The notes beneath the pieces were generated by a model. The model was not told the DNA's origin and made no database searches. It worked only from the letters and a program-made list of their open reading frames with translations. DNA of 64,000 nucleotides. Origin: Castanea sativa (taxonomy: Eukaryota; Streptophyta; Magnoliopsida; Fagales; Fagaceae). The stretch spans positions 70,711,889-70,775,888 of the forward strand of contig NC_134023.1 in NCBI RefSeq assembly GCF_040712315.1, written 5' to 3'. Numbering within the stretch: position 1 is the first letter of the stretch; every line of letters starts with the position of its first letter. The position numbers and the translations under genes are program-made. This document shows positions 53,794-64,000 of this stretch, in pieces.

Positions 53794-55986
53794 TCAAGAG
53801 GAAGGGGCATCAGCGTTGGGGTCGTCCTGGGCTGGTCTGGTGGAAGCGTCGTCCTCAATGTTGACATCGCCTGAACCTGTTTGGACGAGAGAGCTTGTAG
53901 CAGCAGCAAGGTTGAGTTTGATGACGCTAAAGTCAACTTCAGAAAAGCTGTCCATAGCGTCCATCCTAAAGTCCTCAAACCCTGCTGCATAGTTTGTGTC
54001 CATCAGGTCAGTAAACTCCTTGGACACCTTGAATTCCTCCACCGCCTCGTCTTTAGCTTTCTTCAGAAGTAGGCTCAACTCGTCGTTCTCCTTTTGAAGA
54101 AGTTCAAGACGCTCGTCCTTCTTGGCAGTGTCGGACTTCAGCTCCCCCACCAAAGCCTTGAACTCCTTAGCCTCGTCCCTGGCCTTGTTCACCACTTCTG
54201 CCCATGTCCTACAGTCGTTTTTGATCTCTTCTATTCTTTTTTCTAGAAGGATCCTCGTCCTGTCTAAATCTGTGGCCTACCTGGACGCAGCTATGAACTT
54301 GAACATTGCCTATATAGAAGAAAAGGAAGTTCAGATGAAACAAATAATATTGGGCAAATGTGGACAAATCAAGACGAGGCAAAGATGGTCACCTTGAAGA
54401 GATCGTGGACGCCAGAGTGCTCGAACTCTTTCAAGGACATGTTATAGCACGCAGCTACGTCATCGCCTTTCACAGCTTCTTGGAATCGCTCCCAAGCCAG
54501 ATCCTCGTTCTCCAATAAGTTAGTAGAAATCCCTTGAGGAGGCTGGGACGAGTCAGGAGCAGGAGACTTGGACGGAGTGGCACTTAGGGGCGTGGACGAA
54601 TCAACATCAACGACCAGGACGGGCGGCTGGGAAGAAAGTTCAGGCCTAGTAGTTTCAGGCCTGGACGACCCAGACTTAGCTTTCTTCCCCCGACGACTTG
54701 GCAAGCTAGCCAAGTCCACATGCTTGGACAAGCTTTTCCTTTTCTCTCCAGAAACAAGACGAGATTGGGGTTGAGGTCTAGATCTAGCTGCCTCGTCGAC
54801 CACTTCCTTCCCCTTGTTTCCCTTCATGGTTGCCATTCCTAAAAAAAAAAAAAATGGAAAAGACATATAAATAATAATGATAAAACAAAAATGGAAAAGA
54901 CATGTCTTAAAGAGGAACACTCACGTCTACGGGTAGTTAGCTCGTGTGCTAAGGTGTCGACGGACGGTTCAGGGCCAAGTCCCCACTTGTGTAGATGCTT
55001 AAGGGTCACTAACGAGTGAAAGCCTCGTTCAGAATGTAGACGGACCCTGTGGACGCGATCACGGTGGAACTTGCTCAGAGAAGGTCGTCCAACGGCTGGA
55101 AAGGAAAGAAGGAAGTCAAGGTTAGACCATCATCCAAAGAAAAAGTACAATAAAAAAGAAACAAAAAAGAAGAGCATAACATACCTTCTGGACGAAGGTT
55201 CCCTATGTCTCCAGTATAAGGAGCAAACGAGTCTCTACCAATCTCAACAGGATGCCCCGCCCAGAAACCAGAGACAAAGAAAAATTCCGTCTTCTAGTTT
55301 CTGTCAGACGAGGGCAAAGACTTAATCAGTCTACAGTCATTGCTCCTGGCTGTGAACTGATGGAAGCCTCGAGATTGATTTATCTCGGAAGGTTTATAGC
55401 AGTACAAGAACTCGTCCACGGTGATAGGACGGTCCCCGTCAAACACCTCCATCCATAAGACTTGCATGGAGACAATTAGTCTCCATGCGTTAGGGTTAAG
55501 CTGACACACTCCCAAGCCCAGCCTGGTGAGCAATTCCCTAGCAAAGGCATTCAAGGAAAGTCTAAGCCCCCCTAACAGATAAGCTTCATAGACACCTATC
55601 CCAAAACGAGGCTGGCAACACCATTCACCTCAGACAGCTAACCTAGGGTTTAGGTCATCAGGAATTTGAAACCAACTCCTAAGGGAATCTAACCTTCTCT
55701 CATCCGTCTTAGAAGGAACCTCTAGAGCACAACTATATACGGTTTCCCGTTCGTCCAAAGGGGAGGACGGCGGGGAGCTCGTCGAGGTGTCAGCCCCAGA
55801 GACTGTCCTCGTCCTAATACACTCCTGAAAGGTTTCTGTAGGAATCCCAAGAACACCAGATGTGTATTCCTCGGTTGTGTGACCACTACTACTACTACTG
55901 GCATTACTGGAAGTATCACAACTAGAGTCGTCGTGATACTCGTCTATGGCCTTGACCACACTGTCGCTAGACGAGCAGGAGGCCAT
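53794..55986 (-). pseudogene. TE-D antisense gene, gypsy-type transposase-like, four exons
   Basis: Minus strand, ATG at 55986. Exons 55986-55185, 55095-54925, 54838-54393 and 54309-53794, with GT..AG introns and frames that join. Exon 1 opens Ser-rich, then reads LTRLGLGVCQLNPNAWRLIV, DEFLYCYKPS, GFHQFTARS and TEFFFVSGFWAG, which resembles the plant 'putative gypsy type transposon' domain (PF04195 as I recall). Exon 3 has basic, nuclear-signal-like KRKSLSKH and RRGKKAKSG. Exon 4 is coiled coil (KKDERLELLQKENDELSLLLKKAK) with an acidic tail. Three stops break it: TGA 55630, TAG 55294, TAG 54277, each one transition from a sense codon. Function is unknown. Confidence 0.82.
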
Positions 55987-56321
55987 TGACAACGTCCTAA
56001 CATTTAAAACGGAAAGCTAGAATAAGTGTAGAGAGATTACCTGGCTCTAGACGAGGGACACTAAGGACGCTGAGGATATTCTTAGACGAAGCGACGGACG
56101 AGAGTGTCAAAGCAGAAAATTTGAAAAAGTGAAAGGGGCATGGGAGGGAAACCACTATTTATAGGCAGAAAAGTCTCGATAACCGCAACGACGGAACCAA
56201 TTAGAAGGCGACACATGGCACATGCCTCGAAGAAGTAAACTAATTGACTAACCCCCTTATGGATGTGTGACACGTAGCACGTTTTGAAATCTGTCGATGC
56301 GTTGCATAACTCCTAGACGAG

Positions 56322-56338
56322 GGGCAACTGATGTGGGA
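56322..56338 (+). other. TE-D polypurine tract region
   Basis: GACGAGGGGCAAC directly before the 3' LTR. Shorter and less pure than usual. Confidence 0.55.
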
Positions 56339-56970
56339 TGAAAACGCTCAAACCGTCCCTGGACGGTCATCACCTCGGCAACCGTCCAGGAGTTATCCTC
56401 AGGACGAGGGTAACTGACAAGGCCGTCTAGAGGATGATAGCGAAGCTACATCCTTCGTCCGGGGGATGCGCACGGCCTGCCCCGAGAGGACTCATCCACA
56501 TAAAGTTTCGTGGACGAGTATGCTACACTTGGAATTATCAGGCACACTCGACGAAAGAATTACAGGACGAGGAGATTATACTTAGAATAATCTCCGAATA
56601 TAATGTGACAATCCCTTATCCCACGCATAACCGTCAGGTATCCGTTGTGAAGTAGAAGTATAACTCCTAAACAGTTATGGCAGTTACATTTAATCCTCCT
56701 TGAATCCAGGAGAGGTCCCAATTTCAATAACCGCTCATGAAGGCACTATATAAAGCCTGATTCAGACAAGGCAAAGGTATGTGAATTTTACTCCAGAAAA
56801 GTTGGAACTCCATAAACATAGTAAGAAAAACTAACTTTACCATCGGAGGGTTTTCGGCCGGCAGCCCCGGTCGCCTTTGATCCATTTTTCTTTTTCTTCA
56901 GGCCGCAGAGAGAACAAGTGGTCCTATCCAGTCCGAAGCATCCAGCCTACTGATATTCTTAGCATCATCA
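56339..56970 (+). repeat. TE-D 3' LTR
   Basis: 632 bp. Carries about 56 bp (CCCGAGAGGACTCATCCAC ... region, about 56478-56535) absent from the 5' LTR. Otherwise near-identical. Confidence 0.93.
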
Positions 56971-56975
56971 GTTTG

Positions 56976-57499
56976 TAGTCCTAACCATAAAAAATTTATT
57001 AATCTAAAATTTGAATAAAAACAACAACAACAACAATAATCATAATCGCTGAAGCAAAAAGCAAAAAAACTTACATTAACCCAAAACTTACAATTGTGTA
57101 CGCTGAAGCAAAACTGAAGAAAAACTGAACAATCGGATAGAAGTGTTTTTTGTGAGAAAACTTCAAGCAGAGATGAAAAGTAGAAGTGTTTTGTGAGAAG
57201 GAAGGGCTTGCCTTTTATTACAAAGATGTGAAATAAAAGACAAAAAAAAAATTCATTTGTCACGGAGGCTAACAGAGTCCCGGTCTTTCTGTTACATCAA
57301 TCATATTTTTTGCAGAGATTCTTCTTCAAGTCTTGTTTGATTCTTAGCAAAGTTTGATTCTTAGCAAAGAATCTCAGCAAAGAATCTTAGCAAAGTTTTA
57401 TTCAAGTACCATTTGAGTCACATCAATATATTTTTTTTTTCTATAACTTTCACGTGTTAGAATCTATGTACTACTTGAATTTGTCTAAGCAGATAAGAA
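56976..57499. other. No gene seen
   Basis: AT-rich flank of TE-D with (ACA)n near 57020 and repeated TTCTTAGCAAAG/AATCTCAGCAAAG at about 57340-57395. Confidence 0.5.
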
Positions 57500-58330
57500 T
57501 CCTTCTATTTCGGCAATGTTATTGCTACAATTGGTTTTTCTTTTTCTTTTTTTTTATAATTTTTTTCACATTTTCGGCAATAGCATTGCCACAATATCCA
57601 CAATTTTTTTTTTCTTTCCCCTTATTTTGGCAATACCATTGCCACAAATTTTTTTTTTTCCTCTTTTTTCCCCCTATTTTGGCAATACCATTGCCACCAT
57701 TTTTTTTTTCTTTTCCCCCTATTTTGGTAATCCCATTGCCATAATTCTTTTTTTTTTTCCTCTTTCCCCCCTATTTCGGCAATCCCATTGCCATAATTTT
57801 TTTTTTTCTTTCCCCCTATTTCGGCAATACCATTGCCACAATTCCTTTTTTTTTTTTCCTTCCCTATTTCGGCACTACATGGCCACCATTCTTTTCTTTT
57901 TTTTTTCCTTTCCCCCTATTTCGGCAATCCCATTGCCATAATTCTTTTTTTTCTTTCTTTCCCCCTATTTCGGCAATACCATTGTCACAATTCCTTTTTT
58001 TTTTTATTCCTTCCCTATTTCGGCACTACATGGTCACCATTCTTTTTTTTTTTTTTTCCTTTCCCCCCTATTTCGGCAATCCCATTGCCATAATTCAAAT
58101 TTTTTTTTTTTCCCTTTTCCCTCCATTTTCGGCAATGGGATTGCCACAAACCATTTTTTTTTTTCCTTTTGGGCACTCGCGCATGGGCACTCACTGATTG
58201 GGGCAGGGCTGGGCAGAAGGAATTTTGGCAACACTGTTGCCGAAATTCCAAAATTTCTCTCTCCTCATTTTCCATTTTCTCTCTCATACTTTTCTTAGAA
58301 TTTCGGCAACACTGTTGCTGAAATTCACTC
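57500..58330. repeat. Palindrome-plus-polypyrimidine minisatellite, about 15 units
   Basis: Units of about 45-60 bp: CGGCAATNCCATTGCCA followed by a T-rich run ending CCCCTATTT. Unit cores lie near 57513, 57574, 57629, 57680, 57725, 57777, 57826, 57869, 57923, 57970, 58020, 58072, 58130, 58230 and 58300. Three core variants (ATCCCATTGCCAT, ATACCATTG(C/T)CAC, ACTACATGG(C/T)CAC) recur in the same order from 57777, giving a higher-order period near 147 bp. Open frames here are Phe-rich artefacts. Confidence 0.9.
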
Positions 58331-58984
58331 TCTCTCCTCATTTTCCCAAATAACTTGGAACAGTGACTATAACCCCAAAAAACTTCACTATTAGCAATAT
58401 TTACCCAAAAGACTCTTCAAACGTGAGATTAGATCCATGGAAAAGGAAAAAGAAATAGAAAAGAGAGACAAATTGTCAGCAGCTCACGAGTAACAGAAGT
58501 ATAATAAAATTTGGGATTAAACGAGATATTATATTCACTTTCTAATAAATAGCTGACGTTGAGATCCAGTACTGGTGGGTGTAAAACGTAAAACCCATGT
58601 TTTACGCCCCATCCGGACAGAACATTCACTCTTGTTTTTTTAGACATAAACTTCTTTCCAAACCTCACCCATCTTAGAGAATATTTTAGTTGGCTGCAAT
58701 TGAAAATTTAACCTCTTTTCCTCACACGTTTAGTAGTGTGGTATGATGATATAAAATCCAACAGAATACTAAACTAATTGAATAGACCCGCAAAAGAAAA
58801 CTCCCACAATCAGCTTTAATTCTTTCATTTTTGTTGCCTCTGACCACATTAGTAGAGCTTCCTAACTAGTGCAATTGTACAATTTCCAGTTATAGATAAT
58901 AGAGGATCAATCATCTTAATCAAAAAAATAGCAACAACAAGATACTGGTTGCAACTTTCACAAACAGGCTGTGGAAGGGTAAGT
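58331..58984. other. No supported gene
   Basis: A minus-strand frame (58668-58429) is protein-like in part but has no recognisable domain and no partner. AT-rich after 58680. Confidence 0.4.
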
Positions 58985-59550
58985 TTTTATTCTCTTTATA
59001 TAAGAATGACCCAAAGACGATGTCAGATGTGCTCTACAGGGCAACGAAGTACATGAACGCAGAAGATGCACTGCTAGCTCGAAAGGAAAAGCCTAGAAAA
59101 AGGGAGAGACAGGAAGACACACGATCGGATTGGGGGCAGAAGATGGCTAGAACTAGAGAACGACGGGAGGATTGACGATCCAAACCACCCACGGGAAGAT
59201 TCACGTACTTCACCCCTCTCACTGCCCCAATCGACCAAGTATTAATGCAGATTAAAGATGAAGGAGCCCTGACGTTTCCCGGCAAGTTGAAGGGAGATCC
59301 TAACAAGAGGCCAAGGGACAAATACTATCGTTTTCATCGTGATCATGGCCACGACACGGCGGATTGTTATGACTTAAAACAGCAAATTGAAGCCCTTATT
59401 AGGCATGGTAGGTTCCAGAGGTTCGTAAGGAAGGAAAGAACGGATCAACCCCAAGAACAAACCCCCCGACGGGAAAACGAACGTCCTAGACCACCTATAG
59501 GAGACATACGGATGATTGTAAGGGGGCATTGCTTCTGCAGGGTCATCTAA
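58985..59550 (+). pseudogene. TE-E gag C-terminal part, broken
   Basis: Reads the KYMNAEDALLARKEK block, a TGA at 59173-59175, then (from 59245) KDEGALTFPGKLKGDPNK and YRFHRDHGHDTADCYDLKQQ, the Cys/His block seen in TE-D. Frame is lost near 59530. Confidence 0.85.
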
Positions 59551-60131
59551 AAAGGCCCGAAAAACATACTTGCGGATGGTTCAAAGCGTCCAGATAAGGG
59601 GTTCCTCACAAAAATGGCGCGACTTGATAACCCCAGCGTCGGGTTTTTGGAAGAAGATGCACGACGCCTTCACCACCCACATGATGACGCGCTTGTCGTC
59701 AGCATACGGGCAGGGGATTACAACATGCATCGAGTTTTGGTTGATAACGGAAGCTTGGCAGATATCCTCTTCTACCCCGTGTTCCAGCAAATGGGGATTG
59801 GTAGAGAGTGGCTGGCTCCAACAAATGCACCACCCATTGGCTTCGGTGGGACAAGGATCTACTCTTTAGGCGTCGTCACGTTGTCTGTGACGGTGGGAGA
59901 TTACCCCCAGCAAATAACTAAGGATGTGGTTTTTCTTGTAACGCCATCCTCGGATGACCCACTCTTAATGCATGGAAGGCTGTAACCTTGACCTACCATC
60001 TAATTGTCAAATTCCCCACCGAATACGGAGTTGGAGAGCTACGCGAAAATCAGGTGGCCGCACGAGAATGCTACGTCGCTATGATGGAAATAGACGACCA
60101 CTTGCAAGCAATGAACATCAAGGAACAGTGA
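59551..60131 (+). pseudogene. TE-E protease region, frameshifted
   Basis: Frame 59614-59985 has RRLHHPHDDALVVSI, then HRVLVDNGSLADILFYPVF (DNG active-site form) and GDYPQQITKDVVFLV. Frame shifts occur near 59630 and 59950, and a TGA lies at 60129-60131. Confidence 0.82.
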
Positions 60132-60146
60132 ACGGTAGCAAAACCG

Positions 60147-61457
60147 GTGGAAGAGTTAGAAGAAGTACATCCCGATGATTCTAGGCCCGAACGGACCACA
60201 AGAATCAATACCTTGGCCAGCCAAACAGTCCGACAAGCACTTGCAATATTCCTCAAGGAAAACCAAGACGTTTTTGCATGGAGTCACGAGGACATGCCGA
60301 GTATCGACCCGTCGGTGATGGTCCACAGGTTGAACGTATCACCCTCATTCTCTCCTGTCCGACAGAAGAAGCGAGTGTTTGCCCTTGAACGAGATCGAGC
60401 CATAGTTGATGAAGTACAGAAGTTACAAGAAGCAAACTTCATACGCGAAGTATACTACCCAGATTGGTTGGCCAATGTAGTAATGGTCAAAAAGGCCAAT
60501 GGAAAGTGGAGAATGTGTGTCGACTTCACAGATCTGAATAAGGCTTGCCCTAAGGATAGTTACCCAATCCCGCGTATTGATACCTTGGTAGATTCCACCG
60601 CAAGACACGAATTCTTGAGTTTCATGGATGCCTTCTTCGACTACAACCAAATTAAATTGGATGAGATGGATCAAGAGAAAACCTCGTTCGTGACAAGTCA
60701 GGGGCTTTTCTGCTACAAAGTAATGCCTTTCGGGCTTAATAACGCAGGAGCCACATACCAGAGATTGATGAACAAGATGTTCGCGCACCAAATTGGCAGA
60801 AACGTGCAGGTTTATGTAGATGACATGTTGGTAAAAAGCACTCGAGAGTCCGATCGCATGAGTGAGCTCCAAGAGACTTTTGACACTCTTCGGTCATACA
60901 AAATGAAGCTGAATCCGAGCAAGTGCGCGTTTGGGGTAACGGCAGGAAAGTTCTTAGGATTTATGGTATCCCAAAGAGGCATCGAGGTCAACCCAGAGAA
61001 GGTGAAGGCAATAATGGAACTGGCTCCTCCAAGGATGGTAAAGGAAGTACAAAGTTTGAACGGCAAGATAGCAACCTTGAATAGATTTGTATCAAGGGCG
61101 ACGGACAAATGCCTCCCCTTCTTTCGCACGCTAAGAAAATCATTTGAATGGATGGATGAATGCCAAAAGGCATTTGAAGATTTAAAGGTGTATCTCTCCG
61201 CTCCGCCGTTGCTCAGCCCATCTATGCCGGGGGAAGAGTTGTTCCTATACCTTGTCGTCTCCTTAGCAGCCGTCAGTGCGACTCTTATTAGAGAAGAAGA
61301 TAAGGTACAAAGGCCCGTATATTTCATAAGCCAGCCACTGAGAAGAGCAGAAGAAAGGTACCCTCAGATGGAGAAACGCACCTTCGCATTGGTGACCACG
61401 GCACGGAAACTCAAACCATACTTTCAAGCACATACCATAAATGTCCTGACAGTTTAA
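60147..61457 (+). pseudogene. TE-E reverse transcriptase and RNase H (436 open codons)
   Basis: FAWSHEDMPSIDP, WRMCVDFTDLNKACPKDSYP, MPFGLNNAGATYQRLMN and the catalytic [10 protein letters not shown] are all in one frame. The RNase H blocks LFLYLVVSLAAVSATL and MEKRTFALVTTARKLKPYFQ follow. It ends at a TAA (61455-61457) in the NVLT block. This is the longest intact stretch of the element. Confidence 0.88.
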
Positions 61458-62120
61458 CCCTTACGAAGAGTAATGAGTAGCCTCGAAACTGCCGGACAAA
61501 TGGCATTGTGGGCGAATCGAGCTGAGTGAGTTCGATATTCGATATCAATCGTGAGCAGATGTGAAAGGACAGATATTAGCAGATTTCATCACTGAGTTCA
61601 CCATCATGAAAAACCAGGGGCAGAGGAGACTCAAATATGGAGAATCTATACGGACGGATCTTCCACTAAGCATGCTAGAGGGGCCGGAGTGATACTCCAC
61701 ACCCCAGAAGGAGATAAGATCGAATGCATGATCTATCTAGACTTCTCTACCACCAATAACGAGACAGAATACGAAGCCTTAATAGTAGGACTGGACCTTG
61801 CAATAGCCGTAGGAGCTAAGAGTGTGATCATATACTCTGATTCTTAAGTCGTGATTAGTCAAGTTAATGGAAGCTACGAGTGCAAGAATGAAAGAATGAA
61901 GAGGTATCTTGAGTATCTTGAGGAAGTGAAGGGTCGAGCGAACAATCTCCAGATCAAGTTGGTTCAAATCCCAAGGGAAGAGAACCTAGAAGCCGACCGA
62001 CTTGTAAAGGTAGCTTCAGCAGAACCTATGATCATCCCCGACCAGGTATTATCCTTCGTCCAACTCTCATCACTATTAGATGGCATTAGCATGCAGGAGG
62101 TAAGCAGTGAGCATTGTTGA
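61458..62120 (+). pseudogene. TE-E second RNase H, broken
   Basis: Reads, across frame changes, a WRIYTDGSSTKHARGAG-type start near 61640 and the NNETEYEALIVGLDLA block. A TAA interrupts at about 61845, before VNGSYECKNERMKRY. REENLEADRLVKVAS follows, ending at TGA 62118-62120. Confidence 0.8.
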
Positions 62121-63308
62121 ATGGCTCCAATAACGGCGTATCTCAAGGGAGGCAAACTGCCAGACAACAAAAAGGTCGCAAGAAAGTTGAAAGTTAAAGC
62201 CGCCCGGTTCGTGTTAATTAAAGACGTCCTATATAAAAAAGGATTCTCCTAACCGTACCTGAGATGCCTCGACCATGAAGAAGCGGACTATGTCATGAGG
62301 GAGGTCCATGAAGGAGTTTATGGCAACCATTCTAGATCTAGGTCTTTGGTGCACAAGCTACTTCACGCAGGATACTACTGGCCAACAATGCATAAGGATG
62401 CCAACACATATGTCAGAGCTTGTGACAAGTGCCAACGATTTGGCAACTTCATAAGGCAACCAACGGAAGAGCTTACACCTATGATAGCCCCATGGCCATT
62501 CGCACAATAAGGGTTAGACATCATGGGCCCTTTCCCAACAGCGATAAGGCAGTTGAAGTTCTTAGTAGTTGGCATTGACTACTTCACAAAATGGAAGGAA
62601 GCGGAGGCTTTGGCCACTATCACAGAGAAGAATATCCGAAGTTTTGTATAGAGAAATATTATTTGCAGGTATGGTATTCCAAGGGTACTAGTTTCAGACA
62701 ACAGAAAGCAATTCGACAATGATGCATTCAGAGATTTTTGTTCCCAGCTAGGGATCAAGAACCACTACTCATCACCCGCCCACCCACAAGCCAATGGACA
62801 GGTAGAAGTCACAAACCGGTCCTTGCTCAAGATTATCAAGACCCGGCTTGAGGGGGCAAAGGGCATATGGCCGGAGGAATTACCAAGAGTTCTATAGGCG
62901 TATAGAACAACGGCAAGAACACCAACAGGGGAAACACCGTTCCGATTGGCGTATGGTAGTGAGGCCATCATACCGACAGAAGTAGGGCTAACAAGCTACT
63001 GGGTTGGAAACTTCGACGAGAGCAAAAATGACGAAGCCATGCGTTTGCAGCTTGATCTTGTGGACGAAGTCAGGGCGAAGCATTACAACTCTAAGGTCAG
63101 GTATAGGGACTTCCAGATTGGGGATCTTGTCCTAAGAAAGGTACTCAGCGCCGCAAAAGATGCCTCCCAGGGTAAGCTTGGACCTAACTGGGAAGGACCA
63201 TACAGGATCATTTCATGGCATAGGAAAGGACCATACTACCTAGAGACACTAGACGGGAAAAAATTGAGTCACCCATGGAACACGGAGCACCTGAAGAAGT
63301 ACTACTAG
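62121..63308 (+). pseudogene. TE-E integrase, broken
   Basis: Zinc finger HEGVYGNHSRSRS with CDKCQRF. Core blocks LDIMGPFP, VLVSDNRKQFDN and ANGQVEVTNRSLL keep the DDE acids. At least four stops interrupt (about 62250, 62508, 62649 and 62896). The final open part (62946-63308) has FQIGDLVLRKV and LGPNWEGPYRII and ends at TAG 63306-63308. Confidence 0.85.
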
Positions 63309-63504
63309 TAGATGAAGAACGAAGACGACAACAACACCCTCCTCATTTCCAGTTTATTTTTTCAAATAAACAGTTGTAGTTTTTATTTTCTACAAGTATT
63401 CTTAGGGCCCACGGGGTAATTTTCTTATTTTTATGAACACTATTCTACTTATCCATTACAATAAAAGGAGGTTTCTTCAGCATATAAGGAATGTTTTTAC
63501 ATAA

Positions 63505-64000
63505 ATCAATTTAGTTCACAAAGTGGACGGACTATCCCAAGAAGGATGAAAATCCATCAAGTTCACAAAGTGGACAGACCATCCCCAGAAGGATGAAAAT
63601 CAATTCAGTCCACAAAGTGGATGGATCATCCTAACTAGGATGAAAATCTGCTGTCCACAAAGTGGATGGACCATCCCTAAAGGGATAAAGGTCAATTCAA
63701 TCCATAAAGTGGACGGACCATCCCTAGAGGGATGAAAGTCAATCCACGAAGTGACGGATCATCCTAACTAGGATGAAATCCATCAAGTCCACAAAGTGGA
63801 TGGACCATCCCCAGAAGGATGAAAGTCAATCCACAAAGTGACGGATCATCCTAACTAGGATGAAAATCCATAAGTCCACAAAGTGGATGAACCATCTCAA
63901 AAAGGATGAAAGTCTGTTCAATCCACAAAGTGGACGGACCATCCCACGAAGGATGAAAGTCTGTTCAATCCACAAAGTGGACGGACCATCCTAACTAGAA
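63505..64000. repeat. TE-E 3' minisatellite, 42-47 bp unit, about 11 copies
   Basis: Each unit starts TCCACAAAGTGGA (itself an inverted repeat), then CGGACCATCC or CGGATCATCC, AGGATGAAA and a variable spacer. Units start near 63514, 63561, 63608, 63653, 63700, 63742, 63787, 63829, 63875, 63922 and 63969, and the array continues past the window. Two alternating types (CCATCCC..AAGG and TCATCCTAACTAGG) are visible. Confidence 0.92.

Larger units (their letters stand above)
46833..56970 (+). mobile_element. TE-D: Tat-type Ty3/gypsy element with antisense gene
   Basis: LTRs start TGATGTGGGA and end CATCATCA. Both flanks carry GTTTG (46828-46832, 56971-56975), a perfect 5-bp target duplication. 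Plus-strand order: primer site, gag, protease, reverse transcriptase, RNase H, a second RNase H-like domain, integrase. A long 3' region follows with minisatellites and a spliced gene on the minus strand, then a polypurine stretch and the 3' LTR. The double RNase H and the extra antisense gene are marks of the Tat group (compare RIRE2 and Grande). Breaks are a single-base frameshift in gag and about five in-frame stops. Confidence 0.95.
58985..64000 (+). mobile_element. TE-E: Tat-type Ty3/gypsy element, 5'-truncated, off the right edge
   Basis: Homologous to TE-D from the gag C-terminus onward but clearly a different family. It starts abruptly within gag (DVLYRATKYMNAEDALL) with no LTR or primer site, and continues through protease, reverse transcriptase, two RNase H domains and integrase to 63308. 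A 3' region with a minisatellite follows and is cut by the window end. At least eight stops and several frameshifts show it is more decayed than TE-D. Confidence 0.9.

Noticed and set aside
57454..58093. Several Phe-rich frames up to 141 codons
   Set aside because: They are translations of T runs in the minisatellite, open because the repeat is stop-poor.
58015..58341. Minus-strand Lys-rich frame
   Set aside because: It is the complement of the same T-rich array.
58429..58668. 79-codon minus-strand frame
   Set aside because: Partly protein-like, but no start context, no domain and no second exon. Too weak to call.
63505..64000. CRISPR-like spaced repeats
   Set aside because: The spacers are short and themselves repeated, and the array lies in the 3' region of a plant retroelement. 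It is a minisatellite.

Overview
The window reads as nuclear DNA of a eudicot plant. It is AT-rich and gene-poor, full of LTR retrotransposons and miniature inverted-repeat elements, and it carries a small piece of plastid DNA and an intron-containing plant mobile domain (PMD) pseudogene. Nothing in the sequence fixes the species; a woody eudicot is a guess.

Regions. (1) 1-36960 is an old tandem gene neighbourhood. Six copies of a 59-62 codon gene of unknown function lie on the plus strand at 17985, 19974, 22340, 26911, 30812 and 33255; five are open and the first is broken. Each has a TATA box 103-150 bp before its ATG. Two large direct units can be aligned: unit A (about 21908-28960) and unit B (about 30369-36960). 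Each holds one type I peptide gene, one type II peptide gene and an EF-hand gene. The EF-hand gene is full length in B (36394-36933, with a frameshifted tail) and only a 3' remnant in A (28683-28786).

(2) 2712-17806 is a complete but dead Ty3/gypsy chromovirus (TE-A, minus strand) that landed 28 bp upstream of the TATA box of peptide copy 1. A second, smaller chromovirus (TE-B, 8555-13907, minus strand) sits inside it with a perfect 5-bp target duplication. A later 301-bp tandem duplication spans the TE-B/TE-A junction.

(3) 36960-42852 is a mosaic: an exon-like scrap, an antisense fragment of a TE-A-family LTR, about 190 bp of plastid ndhI, and a 5'-truncated Ty1/copia element (TE-C, plus strand) with its 3' LTR.

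(4) 43454-46023 (minus strand) is a five-exon PMD (MAIN-like) pseudogene whose splice sites are still readable.

(5) 46833-56970 is a complete Tat-type Ty3/gypsy element (TE-D, plus strand) with dual RNase H, a perfect 5-bp target duplication and a spliced antisense gene between pol and the 3' LTR. (6) 57500-58330 is a pyrimidine-rich minisatellite built on a GGCAAT/ATTGCC palindrome. (7) 58985-64000 is a second Tat element (TE-E), truncated at its 5' end and running off the window, with a 42-47 bp minisatellite after pol.

The genes that look alive are the small peptide family and perhaps the EF-hand gene. No tRNA, rRNA or CRISPR was recognised. Retroelement coding regions are described with their breaks and are not reconstructed.
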